This document shows positions 36,310 to 44,023 of a stretch of DNA of 64,000 nucleotides, piece after piece. Position 1 is the stretch's first letter. Every line of letters begins with the position of its first letter. The position numbers were made by a program, and so were the translations under genes. The DNA is taken from positions 1-64,000 of the forward strand of contig NZ_JBHYGL010000010.1 in NCBI RefSeq assembly GCF_051859025.1. Direction: 5' to 3'. Under the pieces are notes generated by a model. That model did not search any database. It was given only the letters and a program-made list of their open reading frames with translations, and had not been told where the DNA came from. The DNA is from Falsiroseomonas sp051859025. GTDB taxonomy: Bacteria; Pseudomonadota; Alphaproteobacteria; Acetobacterales; Acetobacteraceae.

Positions 36310-38448
36310 ATGTTCAGCGATCGCTGGCTCCACGTTAGCGGGCTGCAGATCAGAATTCACAGCAGGGTCCGAGTTGCTGCGCGTGAGATTGGCGGCGAGA
36401 CCTGGCATATGCTGCATGATCCAATGAGCAACGAGTACGCCAGGCTACGCGCTGATGGCTGGCGGTTCATCGCTTCCCTTCCTTCGCATCGCTGCGTCGG
36501 GGAAGCGTGGCAGGCTGCCTACGACAGAGGCGAGATTGGAGCGCTTACCCAGCACCGGGTAGTACAGCTCATCTCAGCACTCTACCGTCGCAATCTCCTG
36601 GCAATCAGCACACCTACTGACAGCGCGCGGCTGACGGAAAGAGGCAGGCGCCGGCTGCGTAAACCCGCCCTTCAACGGGCCCAGAGTCTCCTGTTCCTGC
36701 AGATACCGCTGATAGACCCCGACCGCGCGCTGCGGCACATGGCGCCGCTTCTTCGGATCGTGTTCGGGCCGATCGGCTTGTCGATATGGGCACTTGTCGT
36801 TCTTCTCGGTCTCACGACGCTAGTCCAGCGCTGGGAGAGCGTGATCGACGCTTCGAGCGCGATCTTCGCAGCGCCAGATCCGATCCTGCTGTTTGTATCG
36901 TTCACAATATCCAAGGCACTCCACGAATTGGGTCATGCAGGCATGTGCCGTCGCCATGGTGGCGCCGTGCATACGCTTGGTGTGATGCTCCTCATCTTCG
37001 CTCCGATCCCCTACGCGGATGTCAGTTCCGCCTGGGGATTTCGCAGCAGGGCTGCCCGGGTCGCCGTCGGTGCCAGCGGCATGCTTGTCGATGCATTCGT
37101 CGCATCGTTAGCGACGATCGCATGGTCGTCGACACCGCCAGGACCAGTCAATGACGCCGCCTTCAGCCTGATGCTCACATCGGCAATCTATGCATTCGTT
37201 ATCAATGCAAACCCGCTCATGCGCTTCGATGGCTATTACATCCTCAGTGATCTGATTGATGTTCCCAACCTGGCGGCTCAGTCCTCGGCGGCCTTCGGTA
37301 GTGCGGTGAGGACGTTCTTTCTCGGCAGGTCCACCAGCCGCGATCAGGATGAAGTCGCCGTCGATCATCACGGGCTTGCCGCGTTTGGCGCACTGGCCCT
37401 CGGCTACAGGATCTTCGCGATCGGAGGCATCGTGCTGTTCATCGCCGATCAGTATTTCGGACTTGGGCTGCTTGCCGCCATCGTACTGACACTCAGCGCA
37501 TCAGGACCGCCGGCGCTCCGAATGCTCGCAGCATGGCGGACGAACCGGGCAGAGGTGTCTTCCATCCCGGGGCACGCATGGCTGCGCGGCGGCGTCTCGC
37601 TCGGACTGCTATGCGCGCTGATACTCAGCCCCTTGCCTGACTGGAATACCCTCCCGGCCGGCATCGAAGCCATCGGCGCACAGCAAGTCTCAACGGGTAC
37701 CGCCGGCCGCGTTGTCGAAGTGATCGGACGTCCGAACATGGTACACCGGGCCGGTGAGCCACTTGTCAGGCTTGAAGATCCTGAACTCACCCTGGAACGA
37801 AGGACAATCGAGCTGCAGCTTGTCCGCAATGGAATGATGGAGCGACGCGCCCTCGCCAGCGGGACGGCGGATCTCGACCCCATCCGGGAGCGCCGACGAT
37901 CGTTGGAGCAGGCGCTGAGGCAGACAGATGCTGACATCGCTTTTCTGCTCGTCCGCGCGCCCGCTGATGGATACTGGGCGGCGCCAGCTATTCACAATCA
38001 TATGCATGGTTGGGTCGAGCGCGGCACTGAACTCGGAACACTCATACCCCAGGCCGACCACCGCTTGATCGCCGTGGTGCCGCAAAGCGCAGCCGCAAGG
38101 GTAGCCAGCGTGGCCGATCTCACCGGCACTGTCCGGTGCTCTGGCGACGCTCGAACGATGATACATCTGTACGACCTGCGCATGGTGCCGCTCGCCATCA
38201 CGAGGCTCCCCAATCCGGCGCTCGGTTCGGCGAGCGGTGGTGATATTGCAGTTTCTGGTCACGATCCAACGGGCACTGCGAGCGTGGAACCCATCTTCCA
38301 GATTGAGGGACGGATCAGCGCACCCGATCATGCCTTTCTTGTGCATCGCCGGTCATGTTGGGTTCGGATCGATTTGCCCCACCGCAGCCTTGGCGCGCGC
38401 TGGCTTGAAGCCACACGGCAGTTCTTTCAGCGGCGTTATCGCCTGTGA
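36310..38448 (+). CDS. PqqD-like / M50 (site-2-type) metalloprotease / HlyD fusion, inner-membrane
   Basis: A 712-residue protein; ATG 36310 follows AGGGGA at good spacing (upstream in-frame codons are ignored). Residues about 25-105 resemble a PqqD/RRE winged-helix fold (TWHMLHDPMSNEYARL ending in ALYRRNLLAI), a leader-binding module in peptide-modification systems. A polytopic M50 domain follows, with zinc motif HELGH at 205-209 and the second motif NPLMRFDG at 300-307. Further membrane helices extend to about 480, then comes a HlyD-like periplasmic arm with lipoyl half motifs (GTAGRVVEVIGRP and VRAPADGYWAA). It therefore combines recognition, proteolysis and adaptor functions in one inner-membrane protein. 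The stop overlaps the next start as GTGA, the first of two such overlaps in this operon. The substrate is not shown by sequence; the LEPR protein is the obvious candidate. Confidence 0.82.
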   Translation: MFSDRWLHVSGLQIRIHSRVRVAAREIGGETWHMLHDPMSNEYARLRADGWRFIASLPSHRCVGEAWQAAYDRGEIGALTQHRVVQLISALYRRNLLAISTPTDSARLTERGRRRLRKPALQRAQSLLFLQIPLIDPDRALRHMAPLLRIVFGPIGLSIWALVVLLGLTTLVQRWESVIDASSAIFAAPDPILLFVSFTISKALHELGHAGMCRRHGGAVHTLGVMLLIFAPIPYADVSSAWGFRSRAARVAVGASGMLVDAFVASLATIAWSSTPPGPVNDAAFSLMLTSAIYAFVINANPLMRFDGYYILSDLIDVPNLAAQSSAAFGSAVRTFFLGRSTSRDQDEVAVDHHGLAAFGALALGYRIFAIGGIVLFIADQYFGLGLLAAIVLTLSASGPPALRMLAAWRTNRAEVSSIPGHAWLRGGVSLGLLCALILSPLPDWNTLPAGIEAIGAQQVSTGTAGRVVEVIGRPNMVHRAGEPLVRLEDPELTLERRTIELQLVRNGMMERRALASGTADLDPIRERRRSLEQALRQTDADIAFLLVRAPADGYWAAPAIHNHMHGWVERGTELGTLIPQADHRLIAVVPQSAAARVASVADLTGTVRCSGDARTMIHLYDLRMVPLAITRLPNPALGSASGGDIAVSGHDPTGTASVEPIFQIEGRISAPDHAFLVHRRSCWVRIDLPHRSLGARWLEATRQFFQRRYRL

Positions 38449-40403
38449 TCGCTCCCCTCCGCCGGATGGTCGGTTCGGATTATGCAGAAGTCCCGCTGCC
38501 CGGCGGGCTCAAGGCCCTTGCCTGGCGGGCCGAACGTCACCTCCAACTCGGATGGTGGGTCGCGCGGGGCTTGCGCCGCCAGGCCATCCGCATCCATGCA
38601 CTGTCCGAACGCCTACAGCATCTATCGGACCTCGACTTACAGCGGCGCCTGCGTGAGCAGAGAGATTGGATCGTGCTGGCGCGTTCCTTTCGCATCGCTG
38701 ATGAGGATGACGCCCTTGCGCTGATTTGCGAGACGGCATCGCGGACAACGGGCATGCGGCCATATGCCGTCCAGATCATGGGAGCGCTTGCCACGAACCG
38801 CGGCTATCTGGTGGAGATGCAGACGGGAGAGGGGAAGAGCCTGACAGCCGCGCTTGCCGCTGTGATGTCTTCCTGGACTGGCCCACCCTGCCACGTCCTC
38901 ACGAGCAACACGTATCTCGCCGCTCGCGATGCCACCTTCTTCGAGGCGTTCTACGCGGCTTGTGGATTGCGCGTCGCATCAATCGGTGATGCCGACCAAG
39001 CGCCGGCGCGGCGTGTCGCATACGCCGCGGATATCGTTTACACGACCGCGAAGGAACTGCTGGCGGATATACTCCGGGACGAGATCAGTATTGGCGGAAC
39101 ACCAACGCCGACTGCGCTGTGCCTTCAGATGTTGTCCTCAGGGGGTGTAAAGGGCGGCCAAGTCGGTCGCGGCCTCGGCGTGGCGATTGTCGATGAAGCA
39201 GACAGTCTACTCATCGACGACGCAGTAACGCCCTTGATCATCGCCACAGAGAAGCCGCTTGCCGGATTCGAGGATGCGATGCGGGAAGCCGTTCGGATTG
39301 CCAGCACGCTAGAGCAGAAAGTCCATTTTGACGTCCACCCCGAAGTCAGACGCGTACGACTGAATGATCTGGGCGTGCAGGTTGCCACTGCCGACACCGA
39401 TGGCTTCAGATCTCCATGGGCATCTCCGACGCGCGTTGTCCATCTTGTCAATCTCGCGCTGACGGCACGCCATCTTCTCGAGCACGGCCGGCACTTCGTC
39501 ATCGAGAATGAGCAATTGATCCTGCTTGACGAGCAGACCGGCCGTCGCACCGTAGGGCGACATTTGTCCCAGGGCCTCCATCAGGCGCTTGAGATCGTCA
39601 GAGGGCTAAAACCAACGCCGTTGTCCGAGATCGCCGGTCGCCGAAGTTTTCAGCGATTCTTTCGGGCCTACCCGCACTTAGCAGGCCTGACAGGTACCGC
39701 AGCGGAGGCTGCAAAGGAGTTCTGGCTCATTTACCAGATGTCGGTTGTACGCATTCCCCCTCATCTCCCCTCCAGACGCAGCGACCTTCCACTGCAACTC
39801 CTGACTGACCGGAATGTCAAACTCGCTGCCGTCGCGGCGGAAGCGGTCTCTGTTGCCGCGCAGGGGCGTGCGGTGCTGGTCGGCACAAGAACGATCGGCA
39901 CCGCCGAGAGAATCGCCAGCCTGGTTGATCGCATCGGTGGAACGTCCAGGCTGTTGACCGCGTCTGATGAGTCTGTCGAGGCCGCGGTCGTTGCTGCGGC
40001 TGGCGAGCCGTCTGCAGTCACGATTGCGACCAACATGGCGGGTCGCGGCACCGACATCAGGCTGCCGGCAACCGTGGCTGCTGCAGGGGGCCTGCATGTC
40101 ATCCTCGCCGAAGTGAACGATCTGTCCCGCATCGATCGCCAGATGGCCGGCAGGGCCGCTCGTCAGGGCGAACCAGGATCCTCTCGTCGCTTCCTCTCTC
40201 CCGACGATCTCGTCTTCCAGACGGTCAAGGCGCCCCTCCTTCAGCGTCTGTTGAGATATGCTTGTCTGTTCCCCCCAGGCATCGCCAGCAGAACTGGAGC
40301 GGTTCTATTGCGACTTGCGCAAGCGCGTCACGCCAGGATGGGCGTTGCCTCGAGACGGACGGTGCTCGCGAGTGATCTGCGATTCGAAGAAGCAGGGTTG
40401 TGA
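38445..40403 (+). CDS. short SecA-like translocase ATPase
   Basis: A 652-residue SecA homologue starting at GTG 38445 (GTGA overlap). Seen motifs: RPYAVQIMGAL (105-115, SecA Q-motif region), Walker A MQTGEGKS (125-132), DEAD at 250-253 followed by SLLIDDAVTPLIIA, LTGTAAEAAKEF, GTRTIGTAERIA, NMAGRGTDIRL and RIDRQMAGRAARQGEPGSSR. All ATPase motifs look intact. Housekeeping SecA is usually 800-950 residues. Here the preprotein cross-linking region is compressed, and only about 64 residues follow NBD2, so most of the helical scaffold/wing and the zinc-binding tail are missing. It is embedded between two HlyD-like membrane proteins by overlapping start/stop codons, which argues for a dedicated motor rather than the general secretion ATPase. 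Confidence 0.85.
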   Translation: MIAPLRRMVGSDYAEVPLPGGLKALAWRAERHLQLGWWVARGLRRQAIRIHALSERLQHLSDLDLQRRLREQRDWIVLARSFRIADEDDALALICETASRTTGMRPYAVQIMGALATNRGYLVEMQTGEGKSLTAALAAVMSSWTGPPCHVLTSNTYLAARDATFFEAFYAACGLRVASIGDADQAPARRVAYAADIVYTTAKELLADILRDEISIGGTPTPTALCLQMLSSGGVKGGQVGRGLGVAIVDEADSLLIDDAVTPLIIATEKPLAGFEDAMREAVRIASTLEQKVHFDVHPEVRRVRLNDLGVQVATADTDGFRSPWASPTRVVHLVNLALTARHLLEHGRHFVIENEQLILLDEQTGRRTVGRHLSQGLHQALEIVRGLKPTPLSEIAGRRSFQRFFRAYPHLAGLTGTAAEAAKEFWLIYQMSVVRIPPHLPSRRSDLPLQLLTDRNVKLAAVAAEAVSVAAQGRAVLVGTRTIGTAERIASLVDRIGGTSRLLTASDESVEAAVVAAAGEPSAVTIATNMAGRGTDIRLPATVAAAGGLHVILAEVNDLSRIDRQMAGRAARQGEPGSSRRFLSPDDLVFQTVKAPLLQRLLRYACLFPPGIASRTGAVLLRLAQARHARMGVASRRTVLASDLRFEEAGL

Positions 40404-42232
40404 TCAATATGCACTCCACCGACGAATCGCTCGCCCTCCCCAGCAGTCTGCTCGTTCGTTTTGCTTCCGCCGAAGACGCAGAGGCGATCGGCAGCCAGGC
40501 CTTGCTGGCGAATATCCGTGCGCTCTTTGACGCAAGGTCCGCCATCCTGCTGGCTCGTAGCGCGCAAGGTGGACAGTGGCGCGCAGCAGGCGCAACCGAC
40601 GGCACCGCCGAGGTGCTGACTGTTGGCGCCCGGCTACTCGAGGACGTCGCCGATCGGGCGGTCAACGAGGCTGCCTGCCTCATACGTGGTGGAAGCGCGG
40701 GCGCGGGGCGCGCGCTCATCGCCCTTACGCTGGGCGGTGACCGGCCCGGCAGCAGCGTTGTCGTCATGGTTTCTGTCGACTCACCCGATCTGCCGCGCGC
40801 CGTCTCTATCGCTGGGCCCCTGGTCCAATTAGCTGCCGACACGATGCGGCTTCGCGGCGCACTCACGTCAACGCGGCTAGAGAATGAGCGACTCGGCAAG
40901 ATCATCGACATAGTCGGCCGCGTTGATCGTGCTGCGCGATTCAAGGTCGCGGCGCAGCAGATGGTCGATGGTCTTTGCAGTTACATGCAGGCATCCCAGG
41001 TCGCACTCTGCTGGCGGCCGCGAAAGCGGGTTAAGGTGGTCGCCGTCAGCCACATGGACTCAATACCGCGCCGCACAGAGTTGGCGCGGTTGATGGAAGA
41101 GGCCGTGGATGAGGGATTGCAGCAGGGACGCGAGTTGATATGGCCCCTGCCGTCCGGGGATGGCGCTCGGACTTGGGCCTTGACCGCCTATGCACGAGAG
41201 AGTGGCGCTCTAAACGTTGTCGTCGTCCCGATGGGGATAGGAGGCGATTTCATCGGCGCCCTCGTTGTGGAGGGAACGGAGAGGCCGCTTTCTGAACCTC
41301 AATTATGGCTACTCCGTCTCCTCGCGGATCAAGCGGTAACGCGGCTGATCGCTCATCATGAGGCGGAGCGCCCGCTCGCCACTCGGCTTTGGCAGCAGAT
41401 TGGAAAGAGTCTCCGCTTCGCACAGAGCCTGACTTTGCGAAGGTCTCTCCTTGCGACGGTCGCCGTAAGCGTGCTCGCTGGACTGGCGATGATGCCCCTT
41501 GAGCACCGGGTGCACGCGCCGGCCGTGCTGAGGACCGATCAACTTGCACAGGTTGGCGCTCCTTTCGACGGCTTCATCGACGCAGTGCTTGTGAAGGTTG
41601 GCGACCCCGTCGTCGCCGGGCAGGTTCTCTTCCGCCTGAAGACGCGCGAGCTTCTGCTCGAACGCGCGAGCGCCCTTGCGGATATCGCGCAGTACGAGCG
41701 TGAGGCACAGAAGCATCAGGCGTCTGGTGCGGGAGCCGATATGCGCATCGCGCTTGCTCAGGTGGAGCAGGCGCGGGCGCGACTGCAGCACATTGACTAC
41801 CGACACGCCGCTGCCGAGGTTCGCTCACCCATTGATGGCCTGGTCGTCGAGGGCGATCTTCCTCAGCAGTTGGGGGCGCCCCTGCGCCGCGGCGAACCTG
41901 GCTTCAGGGTTGCTGGCCGGCAGGGAATCTACGTCGACATCCTTGTCCATGAGTCGGACATCAGTCTGATCCATCCCGGCACCACGGGGGAGGTCGCGCT
42001 GGTCGGCCAACCAGCCATCGCCACGGCCATTCGAGTCTCGCACATCGTGCCCATGGCGAGCCTTCAGGGCGGTGAGAATGCGGTGGTTGTCCGCGGCCAG
42101 GTCGACAGCGCTGAGGAATGGTGGCGACCCGGCATGACTGGCATGGCCCGGCTCGACGCCGGCCAGCGCCCTGTTTGGTGGCTTGCAACGCGCCGTCTTG
42201 TCGATTTCGCACGAATGCAACTCTGGTGGTGA
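40400..42232 (+). CDS. GAF-domain / transmembrane / HlyD-family adaptor fusion
   Basis: About 610 residues from GTG 40400 (overlapping the SecA-like TGA as GTGA); ATG 40409 is an alternative. Residues about 25-150 look like a degenerate GAF-like domain and 175-320 like a second one (ending VVVVPMGIGGDFIGALVVEG then an amphipathic helix). A single membrane helix (about 349-365, ATVAVSVLAGLAMMPL) leads to a periplasmic HlyD module: lipoyl half QVGAPFDGFIDAVLVKVGDP, coiled-coil hairpin (about 415-455), second half EVRSPIDGLVVEGDL and a beta-barrel to about 580. The protein would couple a cytosolic sensory or docking domain to the periplasmic conduit. Together with the M50/HlyD fusion it gives the locus three HlyD-type proteins. 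Confidence 0.82.
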   Translation: MINMHSTDESLALPSSLLVRFASAEDAEAIGSQALLANIRALFDARSAILLARSAQGGQWRAAGATDGTAEVLTVGARLLEDVADRAVNEAACLIRGGSAGAGRALIALTLGGDRPGSSVVVMVSVDSPDLPRAVSIAGPLVQLAADTMRLRGALTSTRLENERLGKIIDIVGRVDRAARFKVAAQQMVDGLCSYMQASQVALCWRPRKRVKVVAVSHMDSIPRRTELARLMEEAVDEGLQQGRELIWPLPSGDGARTWALTAYARESGALNVVVVPMGIGGDFIGALVVEGTERPLSEPQLWLLRLLADQAVTRLIAHHEAERPLATRLWQQIGKSLRFAQSLTLRRSLLATVAVSVLAGLAMMPLEHRVHAPAVLRTDQLAQVGAPFDGFIDAVLVKVGDPVVAGQVLFRLKTRELLLERASALADIAQYEREAQKHQASGAGADMRIALAQVEQARARLQHIDYRHAAAEVRSPIDGLVVEGDLPQQLGAPLRRGEPGFRVAGRQGIYVDILVHESDISLIHPGTTGEVALVGQPAIATAIRVSHIVPMASLQGGENAVVVRGQVDSAEEWWRPGMTGMARLDAGQRPVWWLATRRLVDFARMQLWW

Positions 42233-42346
42233 CGCGCCAAAGGCGATTGTCAGTAGTAGCGGGACAACGCACCCGTAAGGTCGCTTGGCCTCCTAAAGGC
42301 GCGCTCCACTCGCTTCTACAAATCAAGTCGCCAAGGATTTTTAGCC
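42233..42346 (+). other. intergenic spacer before the JmjC-like gene
   Basis: A 114-bp gap interrupts the otherwise overlapping operon. It is relatively AT-rich near its end and contains an AAGGA ribosome-binding site about 10 bases before ATG 42347. It may hold a secondary promoter. I see no clear terminator hairpin with a U-run. Confidence 0.4.
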
Positions 42347-43342
42347 ATGCAGTTTGATGATTTTCTCGCGCCACTGACCGGGGCGCAGTTTCTTGATTCC
42401 TACCTCGACATCAAGCCAGTTCACCTCACGGGCAATCCTTATCGCTTGGGGCAACTGCTTTCCGCTCACAGCATCAATGAAGCGTTGGCAACGGCGGACA
42501 TCTGGGCTCACGAGGATCTACAGCTTCTCTTCTCTGGCCGACGCGTCCCAACGGAGCAGTATTGCTACACGGTACGCACGAGGGCCGGAGACGTTATCTT
42601 CCGGCCGGATGCAGATCGCGTTCGATACTGGATAGCACAGGGCGCGAGTGTCGTCTTGAATGGCGTCGAAACATACACGAGTGGCCTTCGCGTCATTCAG
42701 CAGATGTTCTTGGCGGCCGGCTTCGCGGAGTCATGGGCCAACATCTACATCTCCCAGAAGGGGAGCAAGGCGCTGGAGGCGCACTGCGATACCCATGACG
42801 TATGGATACTCCAGGCATCAGGGCAGAAGATCTGGAACATCTGGCAGGGGCGCGAGGAGTGGCCGCGTGAGGGTGAGCAAGACGGCCGAAGGACCATTAT
42901 CGAGAAAGCCGCGCAATCCGACGACGGCGATAGCCGAAAGGGCGAACTACTCAGCCAGGTGATTCTTCGCCCAGGCGACGTGCTTTATCTGCCACATGGC
43001 TGGTACCACAGTGCGATTGCGGAAGCCGAAGCCAGCATGCACGTGACCTTCGGCGTCAGGCATCCGTCTGGACTCGATCTGCTCCAGGTCCTGTTCGGGA
43101 GGGCCGTCGCAGACAGCCTGTTTCGTCGCCCCCTTCCTCTGCATGATCGTTGGGGCACGGCACTTGCAGCAAAGGCCAGCCATCTTGCTGCGCTTGGGGA
43201 TCGCCTTGCTGAACTCGCGCGTGATCCGGCGACTGCGGCGGAGCTGGAGAAGCTGACCCAGTTCTCAATGCGTCGCGGCTTGTGGCAAGCACCGCTCACG
43301 GTCGCCGAGCTCAGTGCGTCATCCGACCAGGATGCAGGATGA
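42347..43342 (+). CDS. JmjC/cupin-4-type 2-oxoglutarate oxygenase
   Basis: A 331-residue cytosolic protein resembling the ROXA/YcfD-type ribosomal-oxygenase and JmjC cupin family, Fe(II)/2-oxoglutarate enzymes that hydroxylate protein side chains. The metal triad is visible as H146-x-D148 in EAHCDTHDVWILQ and H221 in GDVLYLPHGWYHS; K161 in GQKIWNIW is at the position that usually contacts the co-substrate. A C-terminal helical segment (about 235-331) fits the dimerisation/winged-helix part of the family. It lies downstream of the exporter operon and ends just before an IS256 relic, so it may belong to the locus and modify the giant protein or an exporter part; this is inference. A separate housekeeping role remains possible. 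Confidence 0.8.
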   Translation: MQFDDFLAPLTGAQFLDSYLDIKPVHLTGNPYRLGQLLSAHSINEALATADIWAHEDLQLLFSGRRVPTEQYCYTVRTRAGDVIFRPDADRVRYWIAQGASVVLNGVETYTSGLRVIQQMFLAAGFAESWANIYISQKGSKALEAHCDTHDVWILQASGQKIWNIWQGREEWPREGEQDGRRTIIEKAAQSDDGDSRKGELLSQVILRPGDVLYLPHGWYHSAIAEAEASMHVTFGVRHPSGLDLLQVLFGRAVADSLFRRPLPLHDRWGTALAAKASHLAALGDRLAELARDPATAAELEKLTQFSMRRGLWQAPLTVAELSASSDQDAG

Positions 43343-43394
43343 GGCGCAGGCTCCCAGCGTTGATGCTCCCATCGTGTGAGCGACGTCGCAGTGG

Positions 43395-43798
43395 TCCGTG
43401 ACTGACAGACCCGGGCCGGCACCGTCGAGCTTCGCATCCCGAAGCTCCGGCGAGGCTCCTACTTCCCGGGCAACCTGGAGCCCCGCAGGACCGCCGAGAA
43501 GGCGCTGACGGCCGTCAATCCAGGAGGCTTACGTCCAGGGCTTCCCGACGCGCTCGGTGGACGACCTGGTCCGTGCCATGGGCATGGAGGGCATCAGCCG
43601 CAGCCAGGTCAGCCGCCTCTCCGCCGAGATCGACGACCGGATGCGCGACTTCCTCGCCCGCCCCATCGAGGGCGACTGCCCCTGCCTCTGGCTCGACGCA
43701 CCATACGTGAAGATCCGCGAGGCTGTGCCCGCCTGACCCGGCGGCCCAGCCCGCCGACGATCAGCGCGCTCCTGCACCACGCGATGGGACACGATCGG
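43395..43798 (+). pseudogene. internally deleted IS256-family transposase relic
   Basis: On the plus strand the fragments AGTVELRIPKLRRGSYFP and, after a +1 frame break near 43516, EAYVQGFPTRSVDDLVRAMG and RDFLARPIEGDCPCLWLDA are IS256-family transposase sequence from the N-terminal/central region. A TGA near 43404 and the frame break inactivate it. YVKIRE then joins directly to AVPA-stop and the element's 3' end, so roughly the C-terminal half is deleted. The end from 43720 to 43798 closely matches 1572-1650. The relic has the same orientation as the one at 1465-1650. Confidence 0.78.
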
Positions 43799-44023
43799 CG
43801 GTCACGCCAACGGCTGCCGCTCCACGTCGGACGGAGCCGCGGCTAACCGAGATCGCCATGCCTCGAATTCGCAAGAATGCGGGCGATGCAATGTTCTCTG
43901 TCGCCGATGTCGCCCGCGCCATCGCTAAGGCGGCTGTCTCCGCCGCCAGGTCGATTGTCAGAACCGACCACGTGACGCGACCCGCCGGCTATCTGCTGTC
44001 GACTACCGTCGTCGCACGCATCG
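43799..44023. other. non-coding stretch between the IS256 relic and the response-regulator gene
   Basis: I see no convincing gene here. A short plus-strand ORF (43858-44088) runs into the 3' end of the response regulator and has no recognisable features. No hairpin terminator for the leftward regulator gene is evident. Confidence 0.4.

Noticed and set aside
1653..43342. A classical type I (ABC/HlyD/TolC) secretion system
   Set aside because: TolC and HlyD-type proteins are present, but no ABC transporter ATPase with Walker A and LSGGQ motifs is encoded in the window; the only ATPase in the locus is SecA-like.
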